A stretch of 13,063 bases of DNA, from the NCBI GenBank assembly GCA_903895005.1, contig CAITSH010000420.1, positions 1-13,063 of the forward strand, written 5' to 3'. The number at the start of each line of letters is the position of its first letter. The first letter of the stretch is position 1. A program made the position numbers and the translations under genes. Shown piece by piece: positions 1-6,554 of the stretch. Source of the DNA: an uncultured Pseudomonadota bacterium (lineage in GTDB: Bacteria; Pseudomonadota; Gammaproteobacteria; Burkholderiales; SG8-39). A model generated the notes under the pieces. The model saw only the letters and a list, made by a program, of their open reading frames with translations, was not told the DNA's origin and made no database searches.

Positions 1-104
1 CCCAGCAGGCCGGCCTCGAAACTGCCGTTCGTGACGGCCTGCGCGTTACCGGCGACCACCCATCCCGCGGCAATTGCAAGCAGGATTTTTCTGAACTGTT
101 TCAT
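1..104 (-). CDS. Secreted protein, N-terminal fragment (cut by window edge)
   Basis: Only the first 34 codons lie in the window; the gene continues past base 1. The start ATG at 104-102 has an AGGA ribosome-binding sequence about 10 bases upstream. The protein begins MKQFRKILLAIAAGWVVAG, a Sec signal peptide (basic N-terminus, hydrophobic core, likely cleavage after NAQA). The mature part begins with TNGSFEAGLLG. An NGSFE motif just after the signal peptide is common in PEP-CTERM and DUF642-like or choice-of-anchor surface proteins, but that is only a hint because the rest is missing. It starts 37 bases after the stop of the upstream DNase gene on the same strand, so the two may be co-transcribed. 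Export is well supported; the function is unknown. Confidence 0.62.
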   Translation of the reverse strand, partial: MKQFRKILLAIAAGWVVAGNAQAVTNGSFEAGLL

Positions 105-141
105 GATGTAATTTCCTGTCGTGGATGATTTTGAAAGAGCG

Positions 142-3100
142 TTACAGTCCCAGGTCGCGCGCCGTATCGATCTGCGCGGCGCTCACACCCCGGAGCGTCA
201 CCAGCGGGCGGAAGACGCCCGGGCCGGCGGCGCCGTCGGCGTCGATCTGCACGCTGCAACCACCGCTCACGTTGATGACGCGCACGTAACCGGCAGCCAC
301 CGCAGTGCTGCCGTTATAGCCGATGCTCGCCAGCAGTTGCGTCAGGTCGATGCGATCGTCGCCGGGGGTGAAGTCGGTAATGGTGTCGGTACCGTCGCGC
401 ATGCTCTGGTAGACGAACACGTCCCTGCCGCCACCGCCGGTGATGACATCGGCGCCCTCGCCGGCGTTGATGACATCGTCACCGGGCGTGCCGGAGATGA
501 CGTCGCGCCCGGCGGTGCCGTTGATGGCCTTCAGCAGCGTCAATCCGATCAGCAAGGGATCGTGATCCGACGAGCGGTACGCGGTCGGCGCATACAGGTC
601 CTGCGTCTTGAACTCGGTGTTGTAGTCGATCACCGATGGCTCGTCGGCGTTGATGTGCCAGTGGGCGGTGCCGGTCACCGCGGGGACCAGAGAGCTGCTG
701 GCCAGCCCATGGTCGAGCGAACCGGATTCGCCGTCGAACACATAGGAATACTCGGAGGCATTGAAGAGCTCGATCAGGTCCACGTACCCGGCGTCGGTCA
801 GAGCCACAACCGGATCTTCCTTGGAGTAGGCGTTGAGGTCGCCGATGATGATCACATCGTCGATGCCCGAGCCGGCCTTGATGCCGTCGATGAAGCTGAC
901 CAGGCGCCCGGCCTGCTGCACGCGCCGATCGTTGAAGCAACCCTGGCCGTCGCCCTGGTCGAGATCCGCGCCGCTGGCGCCATCGCAACCCTTGGACTTG
1001 AAGTGGTTGACCACCACGTAGAAACGCTTGCCATTGGCGGCAGCCAAGCCCACCGCCAGCGGCGGGCGGTTATGGATCGGGTCCGCGTCGCTGAGCGAGG
1101 CGCCGACCAGTGCCAGCGACGCCGGTTTGTAGATCAGTGCCACGCGAATGGCGTCGGTGCCGGTGACCGGCGGCAGCGGCGCCACCGCGTAGGTGCCCGC
1201 GCCGAGGCTGGCGTTGAGCCCGTCGACCAGGTTTTGCACCGCGGTGTTGCCGTTGTTCTGGATCTCCATCAGACCCACCACATCGGCATTGGCCGCCGAC
1301 AGCGACGCGAGGATCTTGTTGCGCTGGCGGTTGAACTCGGTGAGGTTGTCCGCGCCGCGGCAGTTGGCCGCCGCGGTGGATCCGCCCAAGGTGCAGCCTT
1401 GTCCGGTTTGACCCGAAGCGGTATTGCCATTGCTGAAGGTGGTGAAGTAGTTCAGCACGTTGGCGCTCATGACCTTTACCCTGCCGCCGACGGCGGGCGG
1501 CGCGGGGCGCGGGTTATTGCGGGTGATGACGGGCGCCGCCGTCGGATGCAGCTTGTAATCGTTGAGCGAGGAGCTGACCGCGCCGTAGGTCAGCACGCCT
1601 GTCAGGCCGTCGATCAGATCGCCGGCGCGCAGCGTCTGGTCGGCGCCGATGATGTAGGGAATCGGATTCGGATTCTGCTCGTTGCTGCCGTCGTCCAGCG
1701 TAATGCGGCGGCGCGCGTTTTCATCAATGAGCGCATTGGCTTCCGGCGTGCCGGGGCGGAACTTGTTCGTGGCTTTTTCCATGCGGCCGCCGGCCGACAG
1801 CGTCACCTCGCCATAGCGGCCCTGGAAGTAGTTCTGCGATATGGTGAGCGTGGCGTTGATCTGCACGAGCATGCCCTCATAGCGCTCCAGGCCGCCCTCA
1901 ACCGCTTCGGGAAAAGCAATCGGCACCGGGTTGATGCTGTGACCGGAACTGACCAGGGTCACGCCGCTGGGTCCGGTGAGTTCGGTCAGGGTGTTGAATT
2001 CCACCACCGTGCCCGTCAGGCGGATCTTGTTGCCCAATACCACAGGCGCGGGAGCGATAGCCGGGTTGTAGACGAAAATGCCCTCGGAGGTTTCGTCATT
2101 GCCGTCGCCGATTTCATCCTGGATGAAATAACCGTAGTTGTCTATGACTTTGGTGACCACACCCTGCGTGGTCACGGTCTGGCCGACGATCGGGCTGGCG
2201 GCGCCGGGGCCCTGAATCTGGGCGATCGGCGTGACGCCGGTGACCGAAACCAGCAGCGTGCAGGCGCTGCTCTGCGCCTCGTTGTTGGTGAAGGTCACCT
2301 GCACTGAGTAACTGCCGGTGGCGAGTGAAGACGCCGCGTTCAGATCCACGCTGGCAGTGCCGCCATCAGAGAAGGGAAAGCTGGGGGTTCCCAGGGAAAT
2401 TCCGGCGACAGGCGCGCTGGTGATGCTGACGCCGTTGACGATGCTGTCGTTATCAGAGGCGCTCAGCGCGACGCTGCCGCCCGCCCCCTGCACCACCGTC
2501 AGCGGCGAGCACATCGCTGCGATCGGCTGATTGACCGGTGCCCCGCAAGGGTTCAAGGAAGACGCGGACGTGCGCGGAACAGGGAGCGCGGCGGAAAAGT
2601 CCGCGCTGTTGCTGTTGCTGTCGGTGCAACCGTTGGATCCGCGAAAATCGGCCAGAACAGCACTGAGGGTTGGGGCTGCCGCGGACCCCTCGTAGAAGCT
2701 CGCCCCGCTACCACCGGTGCCGTAGCCTACCAAGTCATAAATCAGTGCCAGCTGGGCGGCATCACAAGGCTGTGCCGCGCTGCCATTGCATCCCAGACTG
2801 GTGGTCTTATTGACCAGCGCCACCTTGCCGGCGCCGGCGGCCATGGCGACGGGATTGGGGGCAATGAAATAAGGTGTGGGAAGTGCAGCGCCCACCGCTG
2901 CGGTCGAAGCCTGCCGCACCAGATAGTACTGCCCCGGCAGAAGCGTCACGCCATTGGGTAGCACGGTGATTTGGGTCGCCGTGGCGCCGAAGTTGCCTGC
3001 GCCCGTGGCGCTTGCGTACTGGATCGACAGGCCATCCAGAGTTTGATTGACACTGCTCCGATTGAACAGTTCGACATAGTCGTGCGTGTAGGTGGCGCTG

Positions 3101-3237
3101 GCGTTGCCGCCGCCGCCGTAGACCTGGCTGATGACGATGTCGCCGGCGCCGGCATGCGCCGTTGCCGCGCATGCGAACGACAGGGCAAGCGCGGCTGCGC
3201 GAGACAAAAGCGTGAATGCAGAGAATGCGGTGCGCAT
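142..3237 (-). CDS. ExeM/NucH-family extracellular DNase with lamin-tail, EEP and RTX regions
   Basis: This encodes a secreted nuclease predicted to hydrolyse extracellular DNA with divalent metal ions. I chose the ATG at 3237 (1031 aa) over an in-frame ATG at 3300 because AGGAGT lies 7 bases upstream and the protein then opens with a clean signal peptide (residues 1-29, ending ATAHA). Domains in order: lamin-tail domain from about residue 32 (IVISQVYGGGG, YVELFN); an Ig-like stretch around 235-335; an OB-fold-like segment around 340-440 (GYFIQDE); EEP nuclease 586-900. EEP motifs visible are SANVLNYF (591-598), MEIQN (657-661), VNHFKSKG (743-750), GDLNAY (799-804) and SSDHDPL (889-895), which supply the catalytic Glu, Asp, Asn and His residues of the family. 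The C-terminus has glycine/aspartate RTX nonapeptides (910-941) and a DTITDF...DRIDL segment typical of type I secretion targets. ExeM of Shewanella ends instead in a membrane anchor. No transporter gene is visible nearby. Confidence 0.93.
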   Translation of the reverse strand: MRTAFSAFTLLSRAAALALSFACAATAHAGAGDIVISQVYGGGGNASATYTHDYVELFNRSSVNQTLDGLSIQYASATGAGNFGATATQITVLPNGVTLLPGQYYLVRQASTAAVGAALPTPYFIAPNPVAMAAGAGKVALVNKTTSLGCNGSAAQPCDAAQLALIYDLVGYGTGGSGASFYEGSAAAPTLSAVLADFRGSNGCTDSNSNSADFSAALPVPRTSASSLNPCGAPVNQPIAAMCSPLTVVQGAGGSVALSASDNDSIVNGVSITSAPVAGISLGTPSFPFSDGGTASVDLNAASSLATGSYSVQVTFTNNEAQSSACTLLVSVTGVTPIAQIQGPGAASPIVGQTVTTQGVVTKVIDNYGYFIQDEIGDGNDETSEGIFVYNPAIAPAPVVLGNKIRLTGTVVEFNTLTELTGPSGVTLVSSGHSINPVPIAFPEAVEGGLERYEGMLVQINATLTISQNYFQGRYGEVTLSAGGRMEKATNKFRPGTPEANALIDENARRRITLDDGSNEQNPNPIPYIIGADQTLRAGDLIDGLTGVLTYGAVSSSLNDYKLHPTAAPVITRNNPRPAPPAVGGRVKVMSANVLNYFTTFSNGNTASGQTGQGCTLGGSTAAANCRGADNLTEFNRQRNKILASLSAANADVVGLMEIQNNGNTAVQNLVDGLNASLGAGTYAVAPLPPVTGTDAIRVALIYKPASLALVGASLSDADPIHNRPPLAVGLAAANGKRFYVVVNHFKSKGCDGASGADLDQGDGQGCFNDRRVQQAGRLVSFIDGIKAGSGIDDVIIIGDLNAYSKEDPVVALTDAGYVDLIELFNASEYSYVFDGESGSLDHGLASSSLVPAVTGTAHWHINADEPSVIDYNTEFKTQDLYAPTAYRSSDHDPLLIGLTLLKAINGTAGRDVISGTPGDDVINAGEGADVITGGGGRDVFVYQSMRDGTDTITDFTPGDDRIDLTQLLASIGYNGSTAVAAGYVRVINVSGGCSVQIDADGAAGPGVFRPLVTLRGVSAAQIDTARDLGL

Positions 3238-3244
3238 TAAAGCA

Positions 3245-3250
3245 ACTCCT
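3245..3250 (-). promoter_or_regulatory. Ribosome-binding site deciding the DNase start
   Basis: AGGAGT on the minus strand lies 7 bases before the ATG at 3237. It favours that start over the in-frame ATG at 3300, which would put 21 extra residues before the signal peptide. Confidence 0.7.
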
Positions 3251-3430
3251 ACTAATATGAATGCGAGGGAACGGATGGTGGCGCAAACAGCCCGGTGCAC
3301 AACGTAGAACAGTGCCCTAGCCGCGTTTCATGATTTCGGTCGCGATATGTCATTTGCATGAGCCATTTGGACGAATGGGGTGAGCGATTCGGCGGGCAGT
3401 GGCGTGCCTGCCGGTCCAAACTGAAATGCT
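3251..3430. other. Intergenic stretch with no recognised gene
   Basis: This is the upstream side of the DNase gene and must hold its promoter, but no convincing -35/-10 pair was found on the minus strand. A 28-codon + strand ORF (ATG at 3359, ending inside the element at 3431) has no recognisable relative and no clear ribosome-binding site, so it is not called. I found no 5' half of the hydrolase whose 3' remnant lies at 3559-3891. Confidence 0.4.
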
Positions 3431-3557
3431 TAGCAGGCTGTTGAACAACGCAGATTCAGGATGGAAATATGGCAAAGGGGATACACGCTTGCCTCTCAAC
3501 AGCCTCTGATTCGGCGGATCTAAAGGGGGCATCGCCCCCTTTTTCAACACCGTGTTA
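3431..3557. mobile_element. MITE-like 127-bp element with imperfect terminal inverted repeats
   Basis: The left end (3431-3448, TAGCAGGCTGTTGAACAA) matches the reverse complement of the right end (3540-3557, TAACACGGTGTTGAAAAA) at 14 of 18 positions. The core AGGCTGTTGA (3435-3444) occurs once more, inverted and exact, at 3496-3505. The element is too short for a transposase; its longest + strand ORF is 20 codons (3461-3523). A terminator hairpin adjoins the right end. The coding remnant of an alpha/beta hydrolase begins at the base after the right end, as expected if the element marks a break in that gene. No target-site duplication was seen. It could instead be the residue of a larger insertion sequence or a non-mobile intergenic repeat. 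Confidence 0.5.
3522..3544 (+). terminator. Rho-independent-type hairpin
   Basis: AAAGGGGGC (3522-3530) pairs perfectly with GCCCCCTTT (3534-3542) across the 3-base loop ATC, and a T-run (3540-3544) follows on the + strand. No gene that it would terminate is visible on the + strand to its left, so it may simply be part of the MITE-like element. Confidence 0.6.
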
Positions 3558-3558
3558 G

Positions 3559-3891
3559 CGCAGGAAGGTTGCCGAGAAATTCGTCGCCAACGCGCGCAAG
3601 GGCGACGCCAACAACTGACTGTTCCAGGTCGATGCCTCAGGTACCTACGACCCGACCGACATCCTCGACAAGATCAAGGCGCCGCTCTTGGCCATCAATT
3701 TCGCCGACGACGAACTCAACCCGCCGCAACTGGGCACGGTCGAACCGGTCATCGCGCGCCTGCCCAAAGCCCGCTACGTGCTGGTGCCGGCCGGGCCGCA
3801 ATCGATGGGGCATTACACCGCATTACGCGCGGCGCATTGGAAGGCCCACCTCGCCGAGTTCATTGCAACGCTGCCGCCGGCGCAGGCCTAG
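3559..3891 (+). pseudogene. 3' remnant of an alpha/beta hydrolase (homoserine acetyltransferase-like) gene
   Basis: One frame reads as the C-terminal third of an alpha/beta hydrolase: RKVAEKFVANARKGDANN, an in-frame TGA (3616-3618), LFQVDASGTYDP, then IKAPLLAINFADDELNPPQLG, RLPKARYVLVPAGP and GHYTALRAAHWKAHLAEF, stopping at TAG 3889-3891. The DDELNPP stretch carries the acid residue and the GH of MGHYTA the likely catalytic histidine of the fold. Everything upstream, including the nucleophile elbow, is missing, and the reading begins at the right end of the MITE-like element. With no start codon, no serine nucleophile and an internal stop it cannot give an active enzyme. The remaining residues are well conserved, so the decay looks recent. 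Confidence 0.75.
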
Positions 3892-3915
3892 CGCCCAAGG
3901 CTGTATCGCCTTGAT

Positions 3916-3952
3916 AAGCTGAAAAGCCCCGTCCAGCGGGGCTTTTCAGCTT
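3916..3952. terminator. Strong bidirectional terminator between convergent genes
   Basis: A perfect 15-base-pair stem, AAGCTGAAAAGCCCC (3916-3930) with GGGGCTTTTCAGCTT (3938-3952), closes a 7-base loop. A/T-rich flanks on both sides let it act in both directions. It sits between the + strand hydrolase remnant and the minus-strand CoA-transferase stop at 3992. Confidence 0.85.
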
Positions 3953-3991
3953 GTTGCGAATGCCGGCAGGCGCGGCCGGGCCGCGCCTGGC

Positions 3992-5341
3992 TTACATGCC
4001 GACCGCGAACGCGCAGCCGGTCTTGGCCTTGACGTCTTCAAGCGTTACGCCCGGATGCAGTTCCTTGAGTACCAGGCCTTGTCCGTGCACCACTTCAAAC
4101 ACGCACAAGTCGGTGATGATCATGTTAACCACGCCCTTGCCGGTAATCGGCAGCGAGCATTGCTTGAGAATTTTCGGCGTACCGTCTTTCGCCGTGTGTT
4201 CCATTAGCACGATGACACGACGCACCCCCGACACCAGGTCCATCGCGCCCCCCGGCCCCTTGACCATCTTGCCCGGCACCATCCAGTTGGCGAGGTCGCC
4301 GTTGTCCGCGACCTCGAGCCCGCCGAGGATGGACAGGTCGATGTGCCCGCCGCGAATCATCGCGAATGAATCGGCGCTGGAGAAAAAGCTCGATCCGGCC
4401 AGCGTGGTGATGGTCTGCTTGCCCGCGTTGATGAGGTCCGGGTCAAGCTCCGCCTCGGTCGGGAAAGGCCCGATGCCCAACAGACCATTTTCTGATTGCA
4501 GCGTGACATTGATGCCGGCCGGAATGTAGTTGGCCACCAGCGTCGGAATGCCGATGCCAAGATTGACGTAATAGCCGTCGCGCAATTCCATGCCGGCGCG
4601 CTTGGCCATCAGTTCGCGAATGGGCGAATCCTTTTTCGAACCGCCGGCACCGGAGATGGTTTTGAACTCGATGCGCTTTTCGTACTTTGCGCCCTGCACG
4701 ATGCGGTCGACATAAATGCCCGGGGTGTGGATGTTGTCAGCGTCAAGCACGCCCGGCTCGACCAGTTCCTCGACCTCGGCCACCGTGATCTTGCCGCAGG
4801 TGGCGATCATCGGGTTGAAGTTGCGCGAGGTCTTGCGATAGACCAGGTTCCCCAACTTGTCGCCCTTCCAGGCCTTGACGATGGCCACGTCGGCGCGAAT
4901 GCTCTCTTCGAGCACGTATTCCTTGCCGTCAAACGCACGCGTGTCCTTGTCCTCGGCCAGCTTGGTGCCAAAGGCCGTGCGCGTATAAAAGCCGGGGATA
5001 CCCGCACCGCCGGCACGCAGCTTTTCTGCGAGCGTGCCCTGGGGCGTGAGCTCAAGCTCCAGCTCATTGGCCAGCACCTGGCGCTCGAACTCCTTGTTTT
5101 CGCCGACGTAGGAAGCGATGACTTTTTTCACCTGGCGCGACTTGAGCAGCAGGCCCATGCCAAAGTCGTCGACACCGGCGTTGTTGCCGACGATGGTCAG
5201 GCCCTTGGTGCCGCTGTCCACCAGGGCCTGGATGAGGTTCTCCGGGATACCGCACAAGCCGAAACCGCCGGCCGCGATGGTGATGTTGTCCTTCAGCAGG
5301 CCCTGCAGGGCGGACTTGGCGTCCGGGTAAACTTTACTCAT
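3992..5341 (-). CDS. Single-chain 3-oxoacid (succinyl-CoA:acetoacetate-type) CoA-transferase, A and B subunits fused
   Basis: This 449-residue family I CoA-transferase would move CoA from succinyl-CoA (or a similar donor) to a 3-oxoacid such as acetoacetate in the cytoplasm. Residues 1 to about 230 are the alpha-subunit part ([13 protein letters not shown] near 25-37, VGNNAG 51-56). Residues from about 245 are the beta-subunit part ([21 protein letters not shown], the SENG motif with the predicted catalytic Glu at 284, then INAGKQT and [20 protein letters not shown]). The LPITGKGVV and ITDLCVFEV stretches fit the acetoacetate type better than the 3-oxoadipate type (PcaIJ). Most bacteria encode two chains of about 230 and 215 residues; here they are joined in frame by a short Gly/Lys-rich linker, [12 protein letters not shown] (229-240). 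The start ATG at 5341 has GAGAG upstream. The gene appears monocistronic. Confidence 0.92.
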   Translation of the reverse strand: MSKVYPDAKSALQGLLKDNITIAAGGFGLCGIPENLIQALVDSGTKGLTIVGNNAGVDDFGMGLLLKSRQVKKVIASYVGENKEFERQVLANELELELTPQGTLAEKLRAGGAGIPGFYTRTAFGTKLAEDKDTRAFDGKEYVLEESIRADVAIVKAWKGDKLGNLVYRKTSRNFNPMIATCGKITVAEVEELVEPGVLDADNIHTPGIYVDRIVQGAKYEKRIEFKTISGAGGSKKDSPIRELMAKRAGMELRDGYYVNLGIGIPTLVANYIPAGINVTLQSENGLLGIGPFPTEAELDPDLINAGKQTITTLAGSSFFSSADSFAMIRGGHIDLSILGGLEVADNGDLANWMVPGKMVKGPGGAMDLVSGVRRVIVLMEHTAKDGTPKILKQCSLPITGKGVVNMIITDLCVFEVVHGQGLVLKELHPGVTLEDVKAKTGCAFAVGM

Positions 5342-5378
5342 TGCATGCTCTCACTAGGTGGTTTTGACCGAGAGCCGA

Positions 5379-5384
5379 ATTGTA
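5379..5384 (-). promoter_or_regulatory. Candidate -10 box of the CoA-transferase gene
   Basis: TACAAT on the minus strand (5384 to 5379) followed by TCGG would start transcription about 30 bases before the ATG at 5341. No good -35 hexamer is seen at the usual distance, so the call rests on the -10 box and its position. Confidence 0.4.
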
Positions 5385-5450
5385 GGGGAAAACAGCGCCG
5401 GCCCGCTTCGCGCTGTGCGCCGACTCCCGTGCCGTCACGGCAGATGGCTG

Positions 5451-5476
5451 GAAAACCGCGCCAGGCGGGCGTTTTC
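5451..5476 (-). terminator. Candidate terminator behind the PHB depolymerase remnant
   Basis: GAAAAC (5451-5456) and GTTTTC (5471-5476) are inverted repeats enclosing a G/C-rich centre with CCGC and GCGG arms. Read on the minus strand, it overlaps the stop of the depolymerase remnant and ends in a short T-run, as a Rho-independent terminator would. Confidence 0.45.
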
Positions 5477-5588
5477 AGCCGTTTATGTGGATCATTTCAC
5501 GCACCAGCGGGTAGATCCCCGCCTCCCATTTGCGACCGCTGAACACGCCGTAGTGGCCGACACCGGTCTGCACGTGGTGCATTTTTTT
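5475..5588 (-). pseudogene. 3' remnant of an intracellular PHB depolymerase gene
   Basis: The minus-strand frame ending at TGA 5477-5475 reads KKMHHVQTGVGHYGVFSG followed by RKWEAGIYPLVREMIHING. This matches the C-terminal end of intracellular poly(3-hydroxybutyrate) depolymerases (PhaZ type), where the GVGHYGVF stretch carries the conserved histidine and the protein ends shortly after. The frame meets a stop (TAA) just upstream, next to a run of seven T (5582-5588), and the remaining ~90% of the gene is absent. It sits behind the acetoacetate-type CoA-transferase gene, which would act downstream of PHB breakdown, so an earlier phaZ-scoAB neighbourhood is plausible. The identification is from recognised motifs without a database search. 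Confidence 0.62.
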
Positions 5589-5604
5589 CGATTATTCACC
5601 CGAC

Positions 5605-5739
5605 ATGGAATACATCGATATAGCCGGCAAAGCAGACTGCACCACCGAGGAAATCGCCGGCCCCTGCAAGGTGCCGGGCGTCGCGCAGTGGCCAGACTCG
5701 GTGTGGCAAACCGTCTTCAGCTGGCGGAAGACCCGCTGA
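5605..5739 (+). other. Short unrecognised ORF, possibly a gene remnant
   Basis: A 44-codon ORF reads MEYIDIAGKADCTTEEIAGP, then CKVPGVAQWPDSVWQTVFSW and RKTR. The same frame stays open leftward through FFDYSPD to the run of seven T at 5582-5588, where the opposite-strand depolymerase remnant begins. Its amino-acid composition looks protein-like (tryptophans, cysteines, mixed charge), but I do not recognise the family and see no ribosome-binding site. I take it as the 3' end of a gene whose front was lost in the rearrangement that also cut the depolymerase; it could be a chance ORF. Confidence 0.3.
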
Positions 5740-5756
5740 CCGGTTGCGGCGGGGGT

Positions 5757-6008
5757 TTAGTTGTTGCGCTTGTTGAAGTTCTTATAAATCTGCTCGGCCG
5801 CCTCGAGCGTCCGGGCTTCGCGCGCCTGTTGCGCTGCTAAGCTGGCGTCGGTGCGGGCTGACCTGTCACCGCGCCTTGCCGCGATTTCACCGGCGCGAAT
5901 AATGCGGTTCGCGACCTCCTGCTGGCTGCGCGCGGGCGGCTCCTGCGGCGCCGCCAGCACGAGACCGAAAGAGCCGAAAAACATCAGCAGTGCAAGTATC
6001 CGTTTCAT
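5757..6008 (-). CDS. Small exported protein of unknown function (83 aa)
   Basis: The protein starts MKRILALLMFFGSFGLVLAA, a typical Sec signal peptide with likely cleavage after LAA at about residue 20. The mature part of ~63 residues is highly charged, rich in Ala, Arg, Gln and Glu, and probably helical (RSQQEVANRIIRAGEIAARR, then AAQQAREARTLEAAEQIYKN). There is no cysteine and no second membrane segment. GGGGA lies 7 bases before the ATG at 6008, and a GATAAT -10-like box lies ~50 bases upstream. I do not recognise the family. A helical periplasmic protein that binds a partner or nucleic acid would fit, but nothing shows this. Confidence 0.7.
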   Translation of the reverse strand: MKRILALLMFFGSFGLVLAAPQEPPARSQQEVANRIIRAGEIAARRGDRSARTDASLAAQQAREARTLEAAEQIYKNFNKRNN

Positions 6009-6057
6009 GCTTCCATCCCCTGTTTGCTAATTTCCGTCCCGCCGTGACGAAACCGAC

Positions 6058-6063
6058 ATTATC
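6058..6063 (-). promoter_or_regulatory. Candidate -10 box of the 83-aa exported protein gene
   Basis: GATAAT on the minus strand (6063 to 6058) would place the transcript start about 43 bases before the ATG at 6008. The sequence 17 bases further upstream matches the -35 consensus at only 3 of 6 positions, so support is weak. Confidence 0.3.
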
Positions 6064-6146
6064 GCGAAGAGCGCCAAGATTGCCTCATGCATACCGTTTT
6101 GCACAGGGCTAAATCCCTCCACCGGCAAAGTTTCCCGCCATCGAAC

Positions 6147-6160
6147 GCCAACAAGTTGGC
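6147..6160. repeat. Perfect 14-bp palindrome, possible operator
   Basis: GCCAACAAGTTGGC is two 6-base arms around AA, followed by six A on the + strand. It lies just behind the lipoprotein stop and ~140 bases before the 83-aa gene. The 2-base centre is too tight for an RNA hairpin, and the T-run lies on the wrong side for a minus-strand terminator, so a DNA-binding site is the better reading. Confidence 0.25.
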
Positions 6161-6168
6161 AAAAAATC

Positions 6169-6453
6169 TCACCGACCGGGCAACCAGCCCTTCTCAGACA
6201 TGCAGACCTTGCTGAGTCCGGTTTCCGCGGCTACGTCGCCCGAGGCGGTCAGGCGAATCTCAAAGCTACACGCATCCACCGCCTTGTCGAGGGCAGCCTG
6301 CGCCAGATCGGCCGACCCGAAATGACGCGCCGCTTCGCCGGGCCTGCCCTGCCACAGGAAGTACTCGGCCTCGGCCGGGGGCAAGCCCGCGCATCCGCCA
6401 AGAAAATACACAAAGGTCAGGGTGGCCGGCGCCCACGTCAGGAAATCTTTCAT
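6169..6453 (-). CDS. Small lipoprotein of unknown function (94 aa)
   Basis: I chose the ATG at 6453 over an in-frame ATG at 6486 because GGAGAG lies 5 bases upstream of it. The protein begins MKDFLTWAPATLTFVYFLGG and then Cys21: a lipoprotein signal with lipobox LGGC, so the mature protein should be lipid-anchored. The next residue after Cys is Ala, which does not signal inner-membrane retention, so the outer membrane is likely. The mature part of ~74 residues contains EAEYFLWQGRPGEAARHFGS and later cysteines at CSFEIRL and KVCMSEKGW, which could form a disulfide. I do not recognise the family. It lies 160 bases before the other small exported protein on the same strand. Confidence 0.72.
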   Translation of the reverse strand: MKDFLTWAPATLTFVYFLGGCAGLPPAEAEYFLWQGRPGEAARHFGSADLAQAALDKAVDACSFEIRLTASGDVAAETGLSKVCMSEKGWLPGR

Positions 6454-6554
6454 GTGAACTCTCCAAAGCCCGATACGCGGTGACACATAGCGCCAATAAT
6501 GCGCACGAAGTGGATTGCCGCGCTCACGCGCCAGTCCGGCATGCGACGGTCAGA

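Noticed and set aside
121..2307. 728-codon + strand open frame opposite the DNase gene
   Set aside because: It is antisense to a gene with clear domains and a signal peptide. The translation is low-complexity Ala/Arg/Val/Gly/Asp text typical of a GC-rich shadow frame, with no motif and no ribosome-binding site.
3238..3300. Upstream ATG at 3300 for the DNase
   Set aside because: It would add 21 residues ahead of the signal peptide, while the ATG at 3237 has AGGAGT at ideal spacing.
3350..3550. 66-codon minus-strand frame across the MITE-like element
   Set aside because: It crosses the inverted repeats and terminator hairpin, has no ribosome-binding site and no recognised similarity.
3552..3922. 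Two overlapping ~120-codon + strand frames across the hydrolase remnant
   Set aside because: They are the wrong frames of the decayed hydrolase gene; only the third frame resembles a protein family.
4496..5542. 348-codon + strand open frame opposite the CoA-transferase gene
   Set aside because: Antisense shadow of a well-conserved enzyme gene. It also runs over the promoter and the depolymerase remnant, and shows no recognisable domain.
6147..6166. Palindrome plus A/T run as a terminator of the lipoprotein gene
   Set aside because: On the minus strand the T-run comes before the palindrome rather than after it, and the 2-base centre cannot form an RNA loop.
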